The notes under the pieces were generated by a model, which saw only the letters and a program-made list of their open reading frames with translations, made no database searches and was not told the origin of the DNA. Positions 34,587-43,708 of a DNA stretch of 64,000 bases are shown here, piece by piece; within the stretch, counting starts at the first letter, position 1; every line of letters starts with the position of its first letter. The DNA is from Streptomyces venezuelae (GTDB lineage Bacteria; Actinomycetota; Actinomycetes; Streptomycetales; Streptomycetaceae): assembly GCF_008642295.1 (NCBI RefSeq), contig NZ_CP029190.1, positions 1,984,001 to 2,048,000 on the forward strand, given 5' to 3'. A program made the translations under genes and the position numbers.

Positions 34587-34668
34587 GCAACAAGGGTAGG
34601 CGGTGCCGCGGGCGGGCTCGGTCGGCCGGACCGTGACAGGAGCGCGGGCGGCTGGCAGGATCGCGCGC

Positions 34669-35673
34669 ATGCCCCTCGTACCGCCCCGGATGCCGCGGCC
34701 CAGCAGGCGCCGCGCCGTGCGGGGTCTGGTGGCCGGGCTCGTCCTGCTCGGGGTGCTGCTGTGGTGGCTGTGGCCGTTCGGGAAGACGGAGCTGCCGGGT
34801 GAGCTGACCTTCAGTACCGGCGTACGGACCGGTGTGTACCACCGGTACGGGGCGCTGCTGGAGCAGGCGCTGGCCCGCGACATACCCGAGGTGGACGTAC
34901 GGCTGCTGCCCAGTGAGGGCTCGCAGGAGAACCTGGAGCGGGTGGCTTCCGGGAAGGCCGCCTTCACGGTGGCCACGGCGGACGCGGTGTCCAAGTACCG
35001 GGAGGACGGAAAGCCCGGCGCCGAGGGGCTGCGCGGGGTGGCCCGGCTCTACGACGACTACGTCCAGCTGGTGGTGCCGGCGGGGTCGCCGGTGCAGTCG
35101 GCCCGGGACCTGCGGGGCAAGCGGGTCGCGGTCGGCCAGCCCGGGTCGGGGGTCCGGCTGATCTCGGAGCGGCTGCTGGCGGCGGCGAAGCTGGATCCGC
35201 GGCGGGACCTCACCGAGGTGTCCATCGGCATCGACACCATGCCGGCGGAGCTGGAGGCGGGGCGGATCGATGCGTTCTTCTGGTCCGGCGGCCTGCCGAC
35301 GAACGCGGTGCGGGAGCTGTCGGACCGCTTCGAGATCCGGCTGGTGCCGCTGGGCGACCTGGTGCCGGAGCTCCAGGGCAGCGGGAGCCCGGCCCGCCAC
35401 TACCGGGCGGCGGTGATGCCGCAGGACGCGTACGCGCGGGCGCGGAACACCTCGGCGGTGACCACGCTGGCCGTGCCGAACCTGCTGGTGACGACGGAAC
35501 AGACCAGTCCGGAGCTGACCGAGCGGTTCACGCGCACGGTGATCCTCAGCCGGGACGGCATCGGCCAGGAGGTCCACGCGGCCCAGCGGGTGGACCTCCG
35601 TACGGCGATCTACACGGACCCGCTGGAGCTGCACGAGGGTGCTCGGCGCTACTACCGCTCGGTCAAGCCTTAG
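34669..35673 (+). CDS. TAXI-family TRAP transporter solute-binding protein, membrane-anchored
   Basis: A single hydrophobic segment ([19 protein letters not shown], residues ~16-35) without a cleavage site or lipobox anchors the protein outside the membrane. The 300-residue binding domain starts [17 protein letters not shown], the TAXI signature, and continues with [20 protein letters not shown] and [17 protein letters not shown] proteins deliver organic acids or glutamate to fused DctQM permeases; no such permease is in the window. ATG preceded by GGCAGGA. Its stop codon overlaps that of the convergent gene at 35670. Confidence 0.85.
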   Translation: MPLVPPRMPRPSRRRAVRGLVAGLVLLGVLLWWLWPFGKTELPGELTFSTGVRTGVYHRYGALLEQALARDIPEVDVRLLPSEGSQENLERVASGKAAFTVATADAVSKYREDGKPGAEGLRGVARLYDDYVQLVVPAGSPVQSARDLRGKRVAVGQPGSGVRLISERLLAAAKLDPRRDLTEVSIGIDTMPAELEAGRIDAFFWSGGLPTNAVRELSDRFEIRLVPLGDLVPELQGSGSPARHYRAAVMPQDAYARARNTSAVTTLAVPNLLVTTEQTSPELTERFTRTVILSRDGIGQEVHAAQRVDLRTAIYTDPLELHEGARRYYRSVKP

Positions 35674-36227
35674 CGCTCGTCCTGGCAGAAGCGGGCGAAG
35701 CCGGCATTCTGGCCTGCGATGTAGCCCCTTTCGTAGTCGGGGTTCAGGCCTGTGATTCCGGGCTTCGGGGGTGTCTTCTCACAGTCGTCGCGCGCGTCGT
35801 CCCGGCCGTCGGCGAAGCCCTTCCGGAACTGGGTGCGAGCCTCCTCTTGCTCCTGCTTCGGATCCTTAGGCGCGGGCGCGCCGACCAGCGTGCAGGGCAC
35901 TTGCACATTCTTGCCGGTGGCGGTGATCTTGATGCGTGCCGCGTCCTCGGGTGTGCCCGGAGCGCTGAAGCGGAACGCCCCCGCTGCGTCGGCCTTCACG
36001 ATCTGGCCGGGGCCTCCCGGGTCCGAGATGCGTACCTCGCTGTTCGCGGGGAACCCGGCGCCGTCGACGTGGATTGCGCTCGTCCGCGCATCGAACTCGG
36101 CCGTCAAGGTGCAGGTGGCTGCGGGGGTGGTCGCGACGGCCGTGGACCCGGGGAGCAGCAGTGCCGATGCGCCGATCACGGCCGACGACAACAGCGTGGA
36201 CGCCAGGGACGGAAGTGACGGCTTCAT
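35670..36227 (-). CDS. Secreted hypothetical protein, 185 aa
   Basis: No family recognised. A clear signal peptide (SLASTLLSSAVIGASALLLPGSTAVAT) precedes a ~75-residue beta-rich domain resembling an immunoglobulin-like or DUF-type extracellular module (EFDARTSAIHVDGAGFPANSEV). The C-terminal ~60 residues contain a charged helix and the tail GYIAGQNAGFARFC. The mature protein has four Cys (two pairs possible). Start is the ATG at 36227 with GGGGA upstream. The last four bases are shared with the TAXI gene's stop. Confidence 0.65.
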   Translation of the reverse strand: MKPSLPSLASTLLSSAVIGASALLLPGSTAVATTPAATCTLTAEFDARTSAIHVDGAGFPANSEVRISDPGGPGQIVKADAAGAFRFSAPGTPEDAARIKITATGKNVQVPCTLVGAPAPKDPKQEQEEARTQFRKGFADGRDDARDDCEKTPPKPGITGLNPDYERGYIAGQNAGFARFCQDER

Positions 36228-36373
36228 GGTGATCCCCAAGAAGTCGGGAGAGGGTGTGACGCACGGCGCGGCCGTCCTGAGCGGGGGCCGTTGGCGGCCT
36301 GCCGGCCGCGGAGGCGAGGATCATCGCATCGGGCATCCGCTTCCATCATCCCGCCCCGCACCCACCACGTCGA

Positions 36374-37387
36374 CTAGGCCGGGAGGAGGTTCAGGGCTGC
36401 TGCCGCCGCGCCGATCAGGCCGGCGTCGGTGCCCAGGGCTGCCGGGACGATGCGGAGGCCGCTGACGAAGCCGAGGGTGGCGTACTGCGGCAGGTGGGCG
36501 CGGACCGGGCCGAGGAGGGTGTCGCCGCAGGTGGCGACCCCGCCGCCGATGACCGCGATATCGGTCTCCACCAGCGTGGCGGTGGCGGCGATGGCCGCTG
36601 CCAGGGCGCGGCCGGCGCGGTCGAAGGCGGCCAGGGCGACGGGGTCGCCGGCCCGGGCGGCCGTGGCCACCCCCGCCGCCGTGGGATCGGGGCCGGTCCA
36701 GCCCCGGTTCCGGGCCCAGCGGGCGATGGCCGTGCCGGAGGCGATCGCCTCCACGCAGCCGCGCCCGCCGCACGCGCACTCCTCGCCGCCGGCGAAGTCG
36801 ACGCTGATGTGACCGATGTGGCCGGCGTTGCCGGTGGGGCCGGGCAGCAGGCGCCCGCCGAGGACCAGGCCGCCGCCCACGCCCGTGGAGACGACCATGC
36901 ACAGGGCGTTCGCGTGCCCCCGGGCCGCGCCCAGCCAGTGCTCGGCCGCCGTCATCGCCACCCCGTCGCCGACCAGCACGGTGGGGACCGGGCGGCCGTG
37001 AGCGGCCAGGGCGGCTTCGGTCCGGGCCACTACCGGGTAGTCGCGCCAGGCCGTGATGTTCACCGGGCTGACCGTGCCCCGGGCGGAGTCCACCGGGCCT
37101 GCGCTGCCGATCCCGCACCGCCGCACCCCGGCCCAGCCGGGGTCCCGGGCCAGGTCGGCGACGATCTCGGCGACCGCTGCCATGACGCCGTCGCCGTCCA
37201 CCCCGCGCGGGGTGGGCCGGCGGGTGGTCGCGGTCATGGTGCCGTCGGGATGCACCAGCGCTCCGGCGATCTTCGTGCCGCCGATGTCGATCGCGGCGGT
37301 CAGTCCGGCGGCGGGGTCGACTGCGGGGCCGGCCGCGGCGCCCCCGCGCATGGTGGGGAGGGCGGAGGTCGGGGTGGGCGTGGTCAC
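36374..37387 (-). CDS. ROK-family sugar kinase (glucokinase- or ManNAc kinase-like)
   Basis: A 337-aa kinase without an N-terminal DNA-binding domain, so a metabolic ROK enzyme. The ATP motif AIDIGGTKIAGALV is near residue 30; ST-GVGGGLVLGG is the second phosphate-binding stretch. Next come the sugar-site His in GHIGHISVD and the zinc-binding signature CACGGRGCVEAIASG near residue 205. The GTG start is preceded by AGGAG. It is divergent from the glycoside hydrolase pair across 361 nt and could phosphorylate sugar released by them, which is an inference from position only. Confidence 0.9.
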   Translation of the reverse strand: MTTPTPTSALPTMRGGAAAGPAVDPAAGLTAAIDIGGTKIAGALVHPDGTMTATTRRPTPRGVDGDGVMAAVAEIVADLARDPGWAGVRRCGIGSAGPVDSARGTVSPVNITAWRDYPVVARTEAALAAHGRPVPTVLVGDGVAMTAAEHWLGAARGHANALCMVVSTGVGGGLVLGGRLLPGPTGNAGHIGHISVDFAGGEECACGGRGCVEAIASGTAIARWARNRGWTGPDPTAAGVATAARAGDPVALAAFDRAGRALAAAIAATATLVETDIAVIGGGVATCGDTLLGPVRAHLPQYATLGFVSGLRIVPAALGTDAGLIGAAAAALNLLPA

Positions 37388-37748
37388 GGTGGCGCTCCTG
37401 GAGGTGGTCGGTTCAGTATGCGCGCGGCGGCTGTGCCGTGCTCTCACGGGGTTCCCGGACCGTACGCGATCCCGGTCGGCAACGCGCGGGCCGGGGCCGA
37501 ACCGCAGTGGTCCGGCCACGGCACCGGCGGGTACGGGCCATGTGCCGGGCGGCGGAGTACGCACCGGGCTTCGGGGGGCGGCCCTGGTCAGGGCGCTCCG
37601 GCCCGGGCCGTCCGGTCACCCTGCCGGAAGAGGCCGTGTTGACTGCGCGGCCCACGGCCCGTCAGGTTGTGCGGACCCGGCAGACCACCCGTCGCCGGCC
37701 ACCCGTCACCGGCCACCCGCGCCGGCCACCCCCGTCCCAGGACCGCCC
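37388..37748. other. 361-nt divergent region between the ROK kinase and the GH5-like gene
   Basis: No gene is visible. A TTGACT hexamer at 37639-37644 lacks a matching -10. The last 60 nt hold a short tandem repeat (37685-37734). I saw no recognisable LacI- or ROK-type operator. Confidence 0.5.
37685..37734. repeat. Tandem CCACCCG(T)CRCCGG repeat before the GH5-like gene
   Basis: Three and a half copies of a 13-14-bp unit: CCACCCGTCGCCGG, CCACCCGTCACCGG, CCACCCGCGCCGG and CCACCC. The array ends 15 nt before the ATG, so it lies in the 5' leader or core promoter. No Shine-Dalgarno is evident near this start. Confidence 0.6.
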
Positions 37749-39029
37749 ATGCTGCGTTTCGGCGTCAACTACACCCCCACCCGCGGCTGGTTCCACCACT
37801 GGCTGGACTTTGACCTCGACGAGGTGAGGGCCGATCTCGACTCGGTTGCCGCACTGGGCCTGGACCACATCCGGGTGTTCCCGCTGTGGCCGCTGTTCCA
37901 GCCGAACCGGTCGCTGATCCGGCCGCGCGCCGTCGAGCAGCTGGTGTCCCTCGCGGACGCGGCCGGCGAGCGCGGGCTGGACGTCGCCGTGGACGGCCTC
38001 CAGGGACACCTGTCCGGCTTCGACTTCCTGCCGGCCTGGACCCGCACCTGGCACCGGCGGAACCTGTTCAGCGATCCGGAGGTGATCGCGGGGCAGGAGG
38101 AGTACCTGCGGACGCTGGCCGCGGCACTGGCGGACCGGCCCCACTTCCTGGGCATGACGGTCGGCAACGAGATCGGCCAGTTCTCGGACGCCCCGCACCC
38201 GGACCCGGACCGGATCACCCCGGAGCAGGCCGGGAGGTGGCTGGAGCGGATGCTGGCGGCCTGCGAGGCGGGGGCACCGGGGCGGTTCCATCTGCACGCG
38301 GAGTACGACGCGTCCTGGTACCGGGACGGCCACCCCTTCACCCCGGCGCACGCGGCGCGGCTGGGCGCGGCCACCGCCGTCCACTCGTGGGTGTTCAACG
38401 GGACCGCCCAGCGGTACGGGCGGACCGGTACGGCCACCGAGCACCACGCCGCCTACCTGATCGAGCTGTCGAAGGCGTGGGCGGTGGATCCGCGGCGGCC
38501 GGTGTGGCTCCAGGAGGTGGGGGCCCCGGCCCCGTATATCGGGCCCGGTCATGCGGCCTCGTTCACGGCGGCGACCGTGGCCAATGCCCTGGACTGCCCG
38601 GACCTGTGGGGGATCACCTGGTGGTGTTCGCACGATGTGGCGCGGGAGCTGGCGGACTTCCCGGAGCTGGAGTACGGGCTGGGGCTGCTCACCAACGACC
38701 GGCGGGTGAAGCCGGCGGGCGAGACGATCGCGCGGATCGTCGCGGACCGGCGGGGCGCCGGAGCCGGGCGACCGGAGCACCGCCCGGCTCCGCGCCGTAC
38801 GGCCCTGGTCCTGGACGTGGGCGGGGCGGAGGCGGCGCCGCGCCGGTCGGTGTGCGCGCCGGGCGGGGAGTTCTTCGAGGCCTGGGCGCGGCTCACCGCG
38901 GACGGGGTCCGTCCGGCGGTGGTGCTCGCCGACCACCTCCCCGGCAGCACGTCGGACGGCGAGGCCGGCCGGGCGCATCTCGCGGCGCGCGGCATCACCG
39001 AACTGATCACTCCGGCGGAGGTCCGCTGA
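37749..39029 (+). CDS. Glycoside hydrolase, GH5-like (clan GH-A)
   Basis: A 426-aa (beta/alpha)8-type hydrolase, apparently cytoplasmic as no signal peptide is seen. It opens MLRFGVNYTPTRGWFHHW and keeps IRVFPLWPLFQPN (strand 2). The putative acid/base Glu is in FLGMTVGNEIGQF near residue 147, and the nucleophile Glu is in PVWLQEVGAP near residue 258. Substrate may be a mannoside or other beta-linked glycan; I infer this only from the adjacent GH85 gene, which begins 63 nt later. The C-terminal ~80 residues are a small extra domain. Confidence 0.8.
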   Translation: MLRFGVNYTPTRGWFHHWLDFDLDEVRADLDSVAALGLDHIRVFPLWPLFQPNRSLIRPRAVEQLVSLADAAGERGLDVAVDGLQGHLSGFDFLPAWTRTWHRRNLFSDPEVIAGQEEYLRTLAAALADRPHFLGMTVGNEIGQFSDAPHPDPDRITPEQAGRWLERMLAACEAGAPGRFHLHAEYDASWYRDGHPFTPAHAARLGAATAVHSWVFNGTAQRYGRTGTATEHHAAYLIELSKAWAVDPRRPVWLQEVGAPAPYIGPGHAASFTAATVANALDCPDLWGITWWCSHDVARELADFPELEYGLGLLTNDRRVKPAGETIARIVADRRGAGAGRPEHRPAPRRTALVLDVGGAEAAPRRSVCAPGGEFFEAWARLTADGVRPAVVLADHLPGSTSDGEAGRAHLAARGITELITPAEVR

Positions 39030-39092
39030 CCCGCTGACCCGCTGATCCCCCGTTGCGCCGACCCCGCAGGGCGACCACCCCGAAGGAGACGC

Positions 39093-41276
39093 ATGTCCGA
39101 GACCGGCAAGAAGGCCGACACCCGTACGCCGCCCGGTCCGCCGTCGGCGCCGCCCCCGGCTCCGCCGCTGCGCCCGGCCCCGCGCCCCACCCGGCGCCGG
39201 ATGCTGGCCGTGGGTGCGGGCGCCGGGGCCGCGGCTCTGCTGGGCGGAACCGCCGGCCCTGCCGTGGCGGCCGGCCCGGCCGGGGCTGTGGGCGGCGCCC
39301 CGGCCCCCGCGGACCTGGCCCCGTACGCCTCCTACTGGTTCCCCGACACGCTGCCCGCCGGCCGCCCGGGCCCCGGGATCGTCTGGCGGTCGCTGCGGGA
39401 CTGGACGCCCGAGTCGGACCCGGACCTGGCCTACAACAGGGCGGGCGTGCCCTTGGCGAAACGATTCACCCCGGTACCGCCGAACACCACCGCCCGGGCC
39501 GGCCAGGCCCGGATCGCCTCCCTGGTCTCCTTCGGGAGCACCGCCCAGAATCCGGCCCAGGGTTCGCCGACCTCCGATGTGTACGCCTTCGGCCACTGGG
39601 CGTACCTTGACGAGCTGGTGTTCTGGGGCGGGTCCGCCGGCGAGGGCATCGTGCTCGCGCCGAACGCGCCGGTCACCGATGCCGCCCACCGCAACGGGGT
39701 GCGGGTGCTGGGCAATGTGTTCCTGCCTCCCGTCGCGTACGGCGGTGACCTGCAGTGGACCCGGGATCTGGTGCAGCAGGACGCCCTCGGCGGGTTCCCG
39801 GTGGCCGAACAGCTGGTCCGGGTGGCGGTGGCGTACGGCTTCGACGGCTGGTTCGTCAATGCCGAGACCGATGGCGGGGACAGCGGACTGGCAGGCCGGA
39901 TGCGGGAGTTCCTCCGGGCGCTCCGGACCCGCGGCGCGGCGCACGGCCTGCGCATCACCTGGTACGACGCGATGAACTGCACCGGCCGGGTGGGCTGGCA
40001 GGGGGCGCTCAACGACCTCAACCAGGAGTTTTTCGAGGACCGGGCCGGGCGGGTGGCGGACACCATGTTCGTGGATTTCGGCTGGCGGAACCACGAGGAG
40101 AAGCTGCGGCCCTCCGGCGACCGGGCCGACCGGATCGGCCGCAGCCGGTACGAGCTGTGGGCGGGGGTGGACGTGGAGGCCCGGGGCTGGGACACCCCGG
40201 TGGCCTGGGACGATCTGGTGCCGCGGGAGGGGCGGCACATCGTCGGCTACGGCTTCTACCGGCCCGAGTGGACCCGCAACCACCTCGCCGACCGCTCCCC
40301 CGGTGCCTTCCATGCCGCCGAGGACCGGTTCTGGACCGGTGAGCCGGCGGATCCCTCCCGGCCGGCCCCCGAGCACGGCTGGCGGGCGCCGGCCACCGTG
40401 GTCGCCGACCGCTCCACCGTCACCGCCCTGCCCTTCGCCTGCTCCTTCAACACCGGTCACGGGCTGCGCTGGTACGAGGAGGGCCGGGTGCTCTCGGCGG
40501 TGCCGTGGAACCACCTCGGCCTCCAGGACCTGCTGCCCGGCCGCCGCTGGGTGGTCCGTACGGAGGGCGAACGGCCCGCGGTCACGCTGGACTTCGCCGA
40601 TGCCTGGCGCGGCGGCTCCAGTCTGCTGGTCGAGGGCCGGCCGACCGGGCCGGCCGAGGTCGGGCTGCACGCCACCCGGCTGCCGCTGTCCCGGAACACC
40701 GTGCTGGAGCTCGTCCACCGCACCGAGGCCGGCCCGGTGGCGGTGGAGGTCGGGATCGCCTGCCGTGAGCCGGCCGCCCCGGGCGGGGCCGTGCCGTACA
40801 CCTGGCTGCCGGTGGCGGCGTCCGGGGCGGGCCGGGGCTGGCGTACCTCCCGGGTGCGCCCGGCGGCACTGGCCGGAGGGACCGCGTACGGCCTGGCGGT
40901 ACGGCTCACCGGGCGCGACGGGCGGCCGGTCCGCTGGCGGCTGGGCATGCTGGCGGTGCACGAGCTCCGGAACGGTGTTTCGGAGCGGCCGGCCGCGCCC
41001 GCCGGCTTGGCGGTGGACGCCTCGGTCCGTACGGGCGACCGGGTCGCCGCGCTGCGGGTGTCCTGGCGGCGGGCGCCCGGCCCGGTCCGGCACCACGAGC
41101 TGGTCCGGGTGCTGCCGGACGGCACCCGCCGGTTCCTCGGCGGGACCTGCGGAACCGCGCTGTACGTGCCCGCGCTGGAGCGGGCCGGGCGGGAGCGGGT
41201 GACGGTGCTGGAGGTGCGTGCGGTCGGCGAGCGCTACACCGCCTCGGCTCCGGCGCGTACCTCCTACCGCTGGTAG
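39093..41276 (+). CDS. Secreted GH85 endo-beta-N-acetylglucosaminidase (Tat-exported)
   Basis: GH85 enzymes cut between the two core GlcNAc residues of N-glycans. The first ~60 residues are a Pro-rich lead and a Tat signal with twin Arg (PTRRRMLAVGAGAGAAALLG). The catalytic domain spans about residues 75-430: SYWFPDTLP, then GFDGWFVNAETDGGD near residue 255, where Asn and Glu two residues apart match the substrate-assisted pair of GH85. The C-terminal ~250 residues are beta-rich, likely carbohydrate-binding. At 727 aa length fits secreted bacterial ENGases. ATG preceded by GAAGGAGA. Probably in one transcript with the GH5-like gene. Confidence 0.9.
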   Translation: MSETGKKADTRTPPGPPSAPPPAPPLRPAPRPTRRRMLAVGAGAGAAALLGGTAGPAVAAGPAGAVGGAPAPADLAPYASYWFPDTLPAGRPGPGIVWRSLRDWTPESDPDLAYNRAGVPLAKRFTPVPPNTTARAGQARIASLVSFGSTAQNPAQGSPTSDVYAFGHWAYLDELVFWGGSAGEGIVLAPNAPVTDAAHRNGVRVLGNVFLPPVAYGGDLQWTRDLVQQDALGGFPVAEQLVRVAVAYGFDGWFVNAETDGGDSGLAGRMREFLRALRTRGAAHGLRITWYDAMNCTGRVGWQGALNDLNQEFFEDRAGRVADTMFVDFGWRNHEEKLRPSGDRADRIGRSRYELWAGVDVEARGWDTPVAWDDLVPREGRHIVGYGFYRPEWTRNHLADRSPGAFHAAEDRFWTGEPADPSRPAPEHGWRAPATVVADRSTVTALPFACSFNTGHGLRWYEEGRVLSAVPWNHLGLQDLLPGRRWVVRTEGERPAVTLDFADAWRGGSSLLVEGRPTGPAEVGLHATRLPLSRNTVLELVHRTEAGPVAVEVGIACREPAAPGGAVPYTWLPVAASGAGRGWRTSRVRPAALAGGTAYGLAVRLTGRDGRPVRWRLGMLAVHELRNGVSERPAAPAGLAVDASVRTGDRVAALRVSWRRAPGPVRHHELVRVLPDGTRRFLGGTCGTALYVPALERAGRERVTVLEVRAVGERYTASAPARTSYRW

Positions 41277-41346
41277 CCGGAGCGGGCCTCCGTACGGGCC
41301 GGGGCCGGGGCAGTCGGGCCGGGGCGCCGTCGGGCCGCGGCGGCGG

Positions 41347-42759
41347 TCAGGACGCGTGCGGGGCGGTGCGCGGGACGGTCACCGTCACCCGGAGCCCGTG
41401 CGGCGGGTTCGTCTCGTACGAGAGGGATCCGCCGCCCGCGGCCAGCAGGGCCCGGGAGATGGACAGGCCGAGACCGGAGCCCTTGACGTTCTGGTGCCGG
41501 CCGCTGCGCCAGAAGCGGTCGCCGATGCGCTCCAGCTCCTCCTCGGTGAGGCCGGGGCCGCGGTCGGCGACCACGACGAGGGCCTGCCCCTCCTCGGCGG
41601 TGACCGTCACCTCGACCTCCTCGCCGGCCGGGGTGAACTTGAGGGCGTTGTCGATGACCGCGTCCAGGGCGCTGGACAGGGCGATGGGGTCGGCCCAGCC
41701 GGTGACGGCGGCCCGGCCGGCCGAGGTGAGCCGGACACCCTTCTCCTCGGCGAGCGGGCGCCAGGCGGCGACACGTTCGGCGGTGAGCTCACCGATGTCG
41801 GTGAGGCGGATCTCGGCGGAGGCGTGCTCGGCGAGCGCAAGGTCCAGGAGGTCGTCCAGAACCTGGGCCAGGCGCTTGCCCTCGGTGCGGACCGAGGCGA
41901 TCTCCTCGTTGTCCTCAGGGAGTTCGAGGGCGAGCAGTTCGATCCGGAGCAGCAGTGCGGCGAGCGGGTTGCGGAGCTGGTGGGAGGCGTCGGCGACAAA
42001 GGCCCGCTGCTGCTCCAGCACCTCTTCCACGTTGTCGGCCATCTCGTTGAACGAGCGGGCCAGCCGGCGGAGTTCCGGCGGGCCGCCGGAGGCTGCGACC
42101 CGGGAGTTCATCCGCCCGGTCGCGATGCCGTGGGCGGCGGCGTCCAGGGTGCGGACGGGCTTGAGCACCCAGCTGGTGAGGCGCAGGGCCGCACCGAAGG
42201 CCACCAGCATGGCGGCGGCCAGGCCGGCTGCGATGATCAGCCAGCCCTGGAGGGTGCGGGAGCGCATCTGGTCGGTGGGTGATTCGGTGACCACGACGGC
42301 GACCACGTCCCCGTCGAGGACGACCGGGGAGGCGACGAGCAGTTTGCCGTGCGGCTGCCAGGGCCAGACCTGGGCCGGATCGTGGCTGCGCCGGCCGGCC
42401 AGGGCCTCTTCGAAGGCCTGCCGGGCGTCGTCGGTGTCGGGCAGCCGCCACCAGCCGGGGGCCCGGGCCATGGCGTTGCCGTCGCGGTAGAAGATGCCCA
42501 CCCTGATGCCGTACAGCTCCTGGTAGCGGGCGAGTTCGGACTGGAGGGTCTCGCGGCGTTCGTCGGCGCCCTTGTCGCCGGAGCCTTCGGCGTCCACGAC
42601 GAACTGGGCGAGGGCGGCGAACCGGGCACTGTCGTCGATCCGGTCGACCACCACCCGCTGCTGCTGTCCGGCAGCCAGGCTGACGGCGAGCGGGAAGCCG
42701 AGGGCGAGCAGGACACCCGCCATCAGGACGACGAGCAGGGGCAGCAGCCGGGCGCGCAC
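41347..42759 (-). CDS. gluK: Sensor histidine kinase, GluK-like
   Basis: A 470-aa membrane kinase. A first TM helix (LLPLLVVLMAGVLLALGFPLAV) and a second (WLIIAAGLAAAMLVAFGAALRL) flank an extracellular sensor of ~145 residues; a HAMP linker follows. The phosphoacceptor His lies in FVADASHQLRNPLAAL near residue 255, with N-, G1- and G2-box stretches VIDNALKF, VVADRGPGL and GSGLGLSI in the ATPase domain. It lies 13 nt after the regulator gene. Adjacency to gluABCD matches the glutamate-sensing GluR/GluK pair described in S. coelicolor (from memory), which justifies the symbol. Confidence 0.88.
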   Translation of the reverse strand: MRARLLPLLVVLMAGVLLALGFPLAVSLAAGQQQRVVVDRIDDSARFAALAQFVVDAEGSGDKGADERRETLQSELARYQELYGIRVGIFYRDGNAMARAPGWWRLPDTDDARQAFEEALAGRRSHDPAQVWPWQPHGKLLVASPVVLDGDVVAVVVTESPTDQMRSRTLQGWLIIAAGLAAAMLVAFGAALRLTSWVLKPVRTLDAAAHGIATGRMNSRVAASGGPPELRRLARSFNEMADNVEEVLEQQRAFVADASHQLRNPLAALLLRIELLALELPEDNEEIASVRTEGKRLAQVLDDLLDLALAEHASAEIRLTDIGELTAERVAAWRPLAEEKGVRLTSAGRAAVTGWADPIALSSALDAVIDNALKFTPAGEEVEVTVTAEEGQALVVVADRGPGLTEEELERIGDRFWRSGRHQNVKGSGLGLSISRALLAAGGGSLSYETNPPHGLRVTVTVPRTAPHAS

Positions 42760-42772
42760 GGCGGCGGGCCCC

Positions 42773-43513
42773 CTAGGAGGCGCCCGGGCCGGGAGCCACG
42801 AGCCGGTAGCCCACCCCGCGCACCGTTTCGATGAGTGCGGGCATCCGCAGTTTGGAGCGCAGCGAGGCGACGTGCACTTCGAGGGTGCGCCCGGTGCCCT
42901 CCCAACTGGTGTGCCACACCTCGCTGATGATCTGCTCCCGCCGGAAGACCACGCCGGGGCGCTGTGCGAGCAGGGCGAGCAGGTCGAATTCCTTGCGGGT
43001 GAGGGGTACGTCGGTGCCGTCGACGGAGACCCGGCGGGTGGGCAGCTCGATGCTGACCTGGCCGAGCCGGACCAGTCCGGGGGGACCTGCGGGACTGCGG
43101 CGGGGGCCGGCCGGGGTGCTGTCGTCGGCGGCCGATCCGCCGCCGGTGCCGGTGCGGCGGGCGACGGCGTGGATACGGGCGAGCAGCTCGCCGGTGTCGT
43201 AGGGCTTCACCACGTAGTCGTCGGCACCCATGTTGAGGCCGTGGATGCGGGAGCGGACGTCACCGCGGGCCGTCACCATGATCACGGGGATGGCGGTGCG
43301 CTTGCGGATCTTGCCGCAGACCTCGTAGCCGTCCTGGTCGGGCAGGCCGAGGTCGAGCAGGACCACACCGAAGGGCGGGGCGTCGGCCGGCAGCAGGGCC
43401 TGCAGGGCCTCCTCGCCGTTGCGGGCGTGCGTCACCCGGAATCCGTGCCGGGCCAGGATCGCGGACAGGGCCGCGGCGACGTGGTCGTCGTCCTCGACGA
43501 GCAGCAGTCTCAT
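42773..43513 (-). CDS. gluR: OmpR-family response regulator, GluR-like
   Basis: A 246-aa regulator with an N-terminal receiver domain (MRLLLVEDDDHVAAAL, phospho-acceptor Asp in FGVVLLDLGLPDQDG near residue 52, and KPYDTGELLARI) and a C-terminal winged helix (TRKEFDLLALLAQRPGVVFRR, SLRSKL). A Pro/Gly linker of ~35 residues separates them. It is the first gene of the gluRK pair and divergent from gluA, so it is expected to act on that promoter. Confidence 0.92.
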   Translation of the reverse strand: MRLLLVEDDDHVAAALSAILARHGFRVTHARNGEEALQALLPADAPPFGVVLLDLGLPDQDGYEVCGKIRKRTAIPVIMVTARGDVRSRIHGLNMGADDYVVKPYDTGELLARIHAVARRTGTGGGSAADDSTPAGPRRSPAGPPGLVRLGQVSIELPTRRVSVDGTDVPLTRKEFDLLALLAQRPGVVFRREQIISEVWHTSWEGTGRTLEVHVASLRSKLRMPALIETVRGVGYRLVAPGPGAS

Positions 43514-43650
43514 CTTCTGGGCCCCCTTTCGTGATCGCGCTCAGTAAAACAGCACCACAGGGGCATCACGCAAGGTGTCTCTCCCCGCGCACACAGCGTG
43601 TTCGGGGGAAGCCGTATCGTTATGCTCAATTCTCGCTCAGATGTGATGAC

Positions 43651-43662
43651 GGTGTGCACACC
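43651..43662. promoter_or_regulatory. Palindrome in the gluR-gluA divergent region
   Basis: GGTGTGCACACC is a perfect 12-bp palindrome, 46 nt before the gluA start. A -10-like TATGCT sits at 43621-43626. It is a candidate GluR site, but I do not remember the published motif well enough to match it. Confidence 0.4.
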
Positions 43663-43708
43663 CTCTCACTACTGTCCTCCCAACCGAGGAGGACGGAGCT
43701 ACAAGCCG

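Noticed and set aside
37662..41096. Very long minus-strand open frame (over 1100 codons) opposite the glycoside hydrolase genes
   Set aside because: It is antisense to the GH5-like and GH85 genes, whose family motifs are clear. Long antisense frames are expected at this GC content because stop codons are rare.
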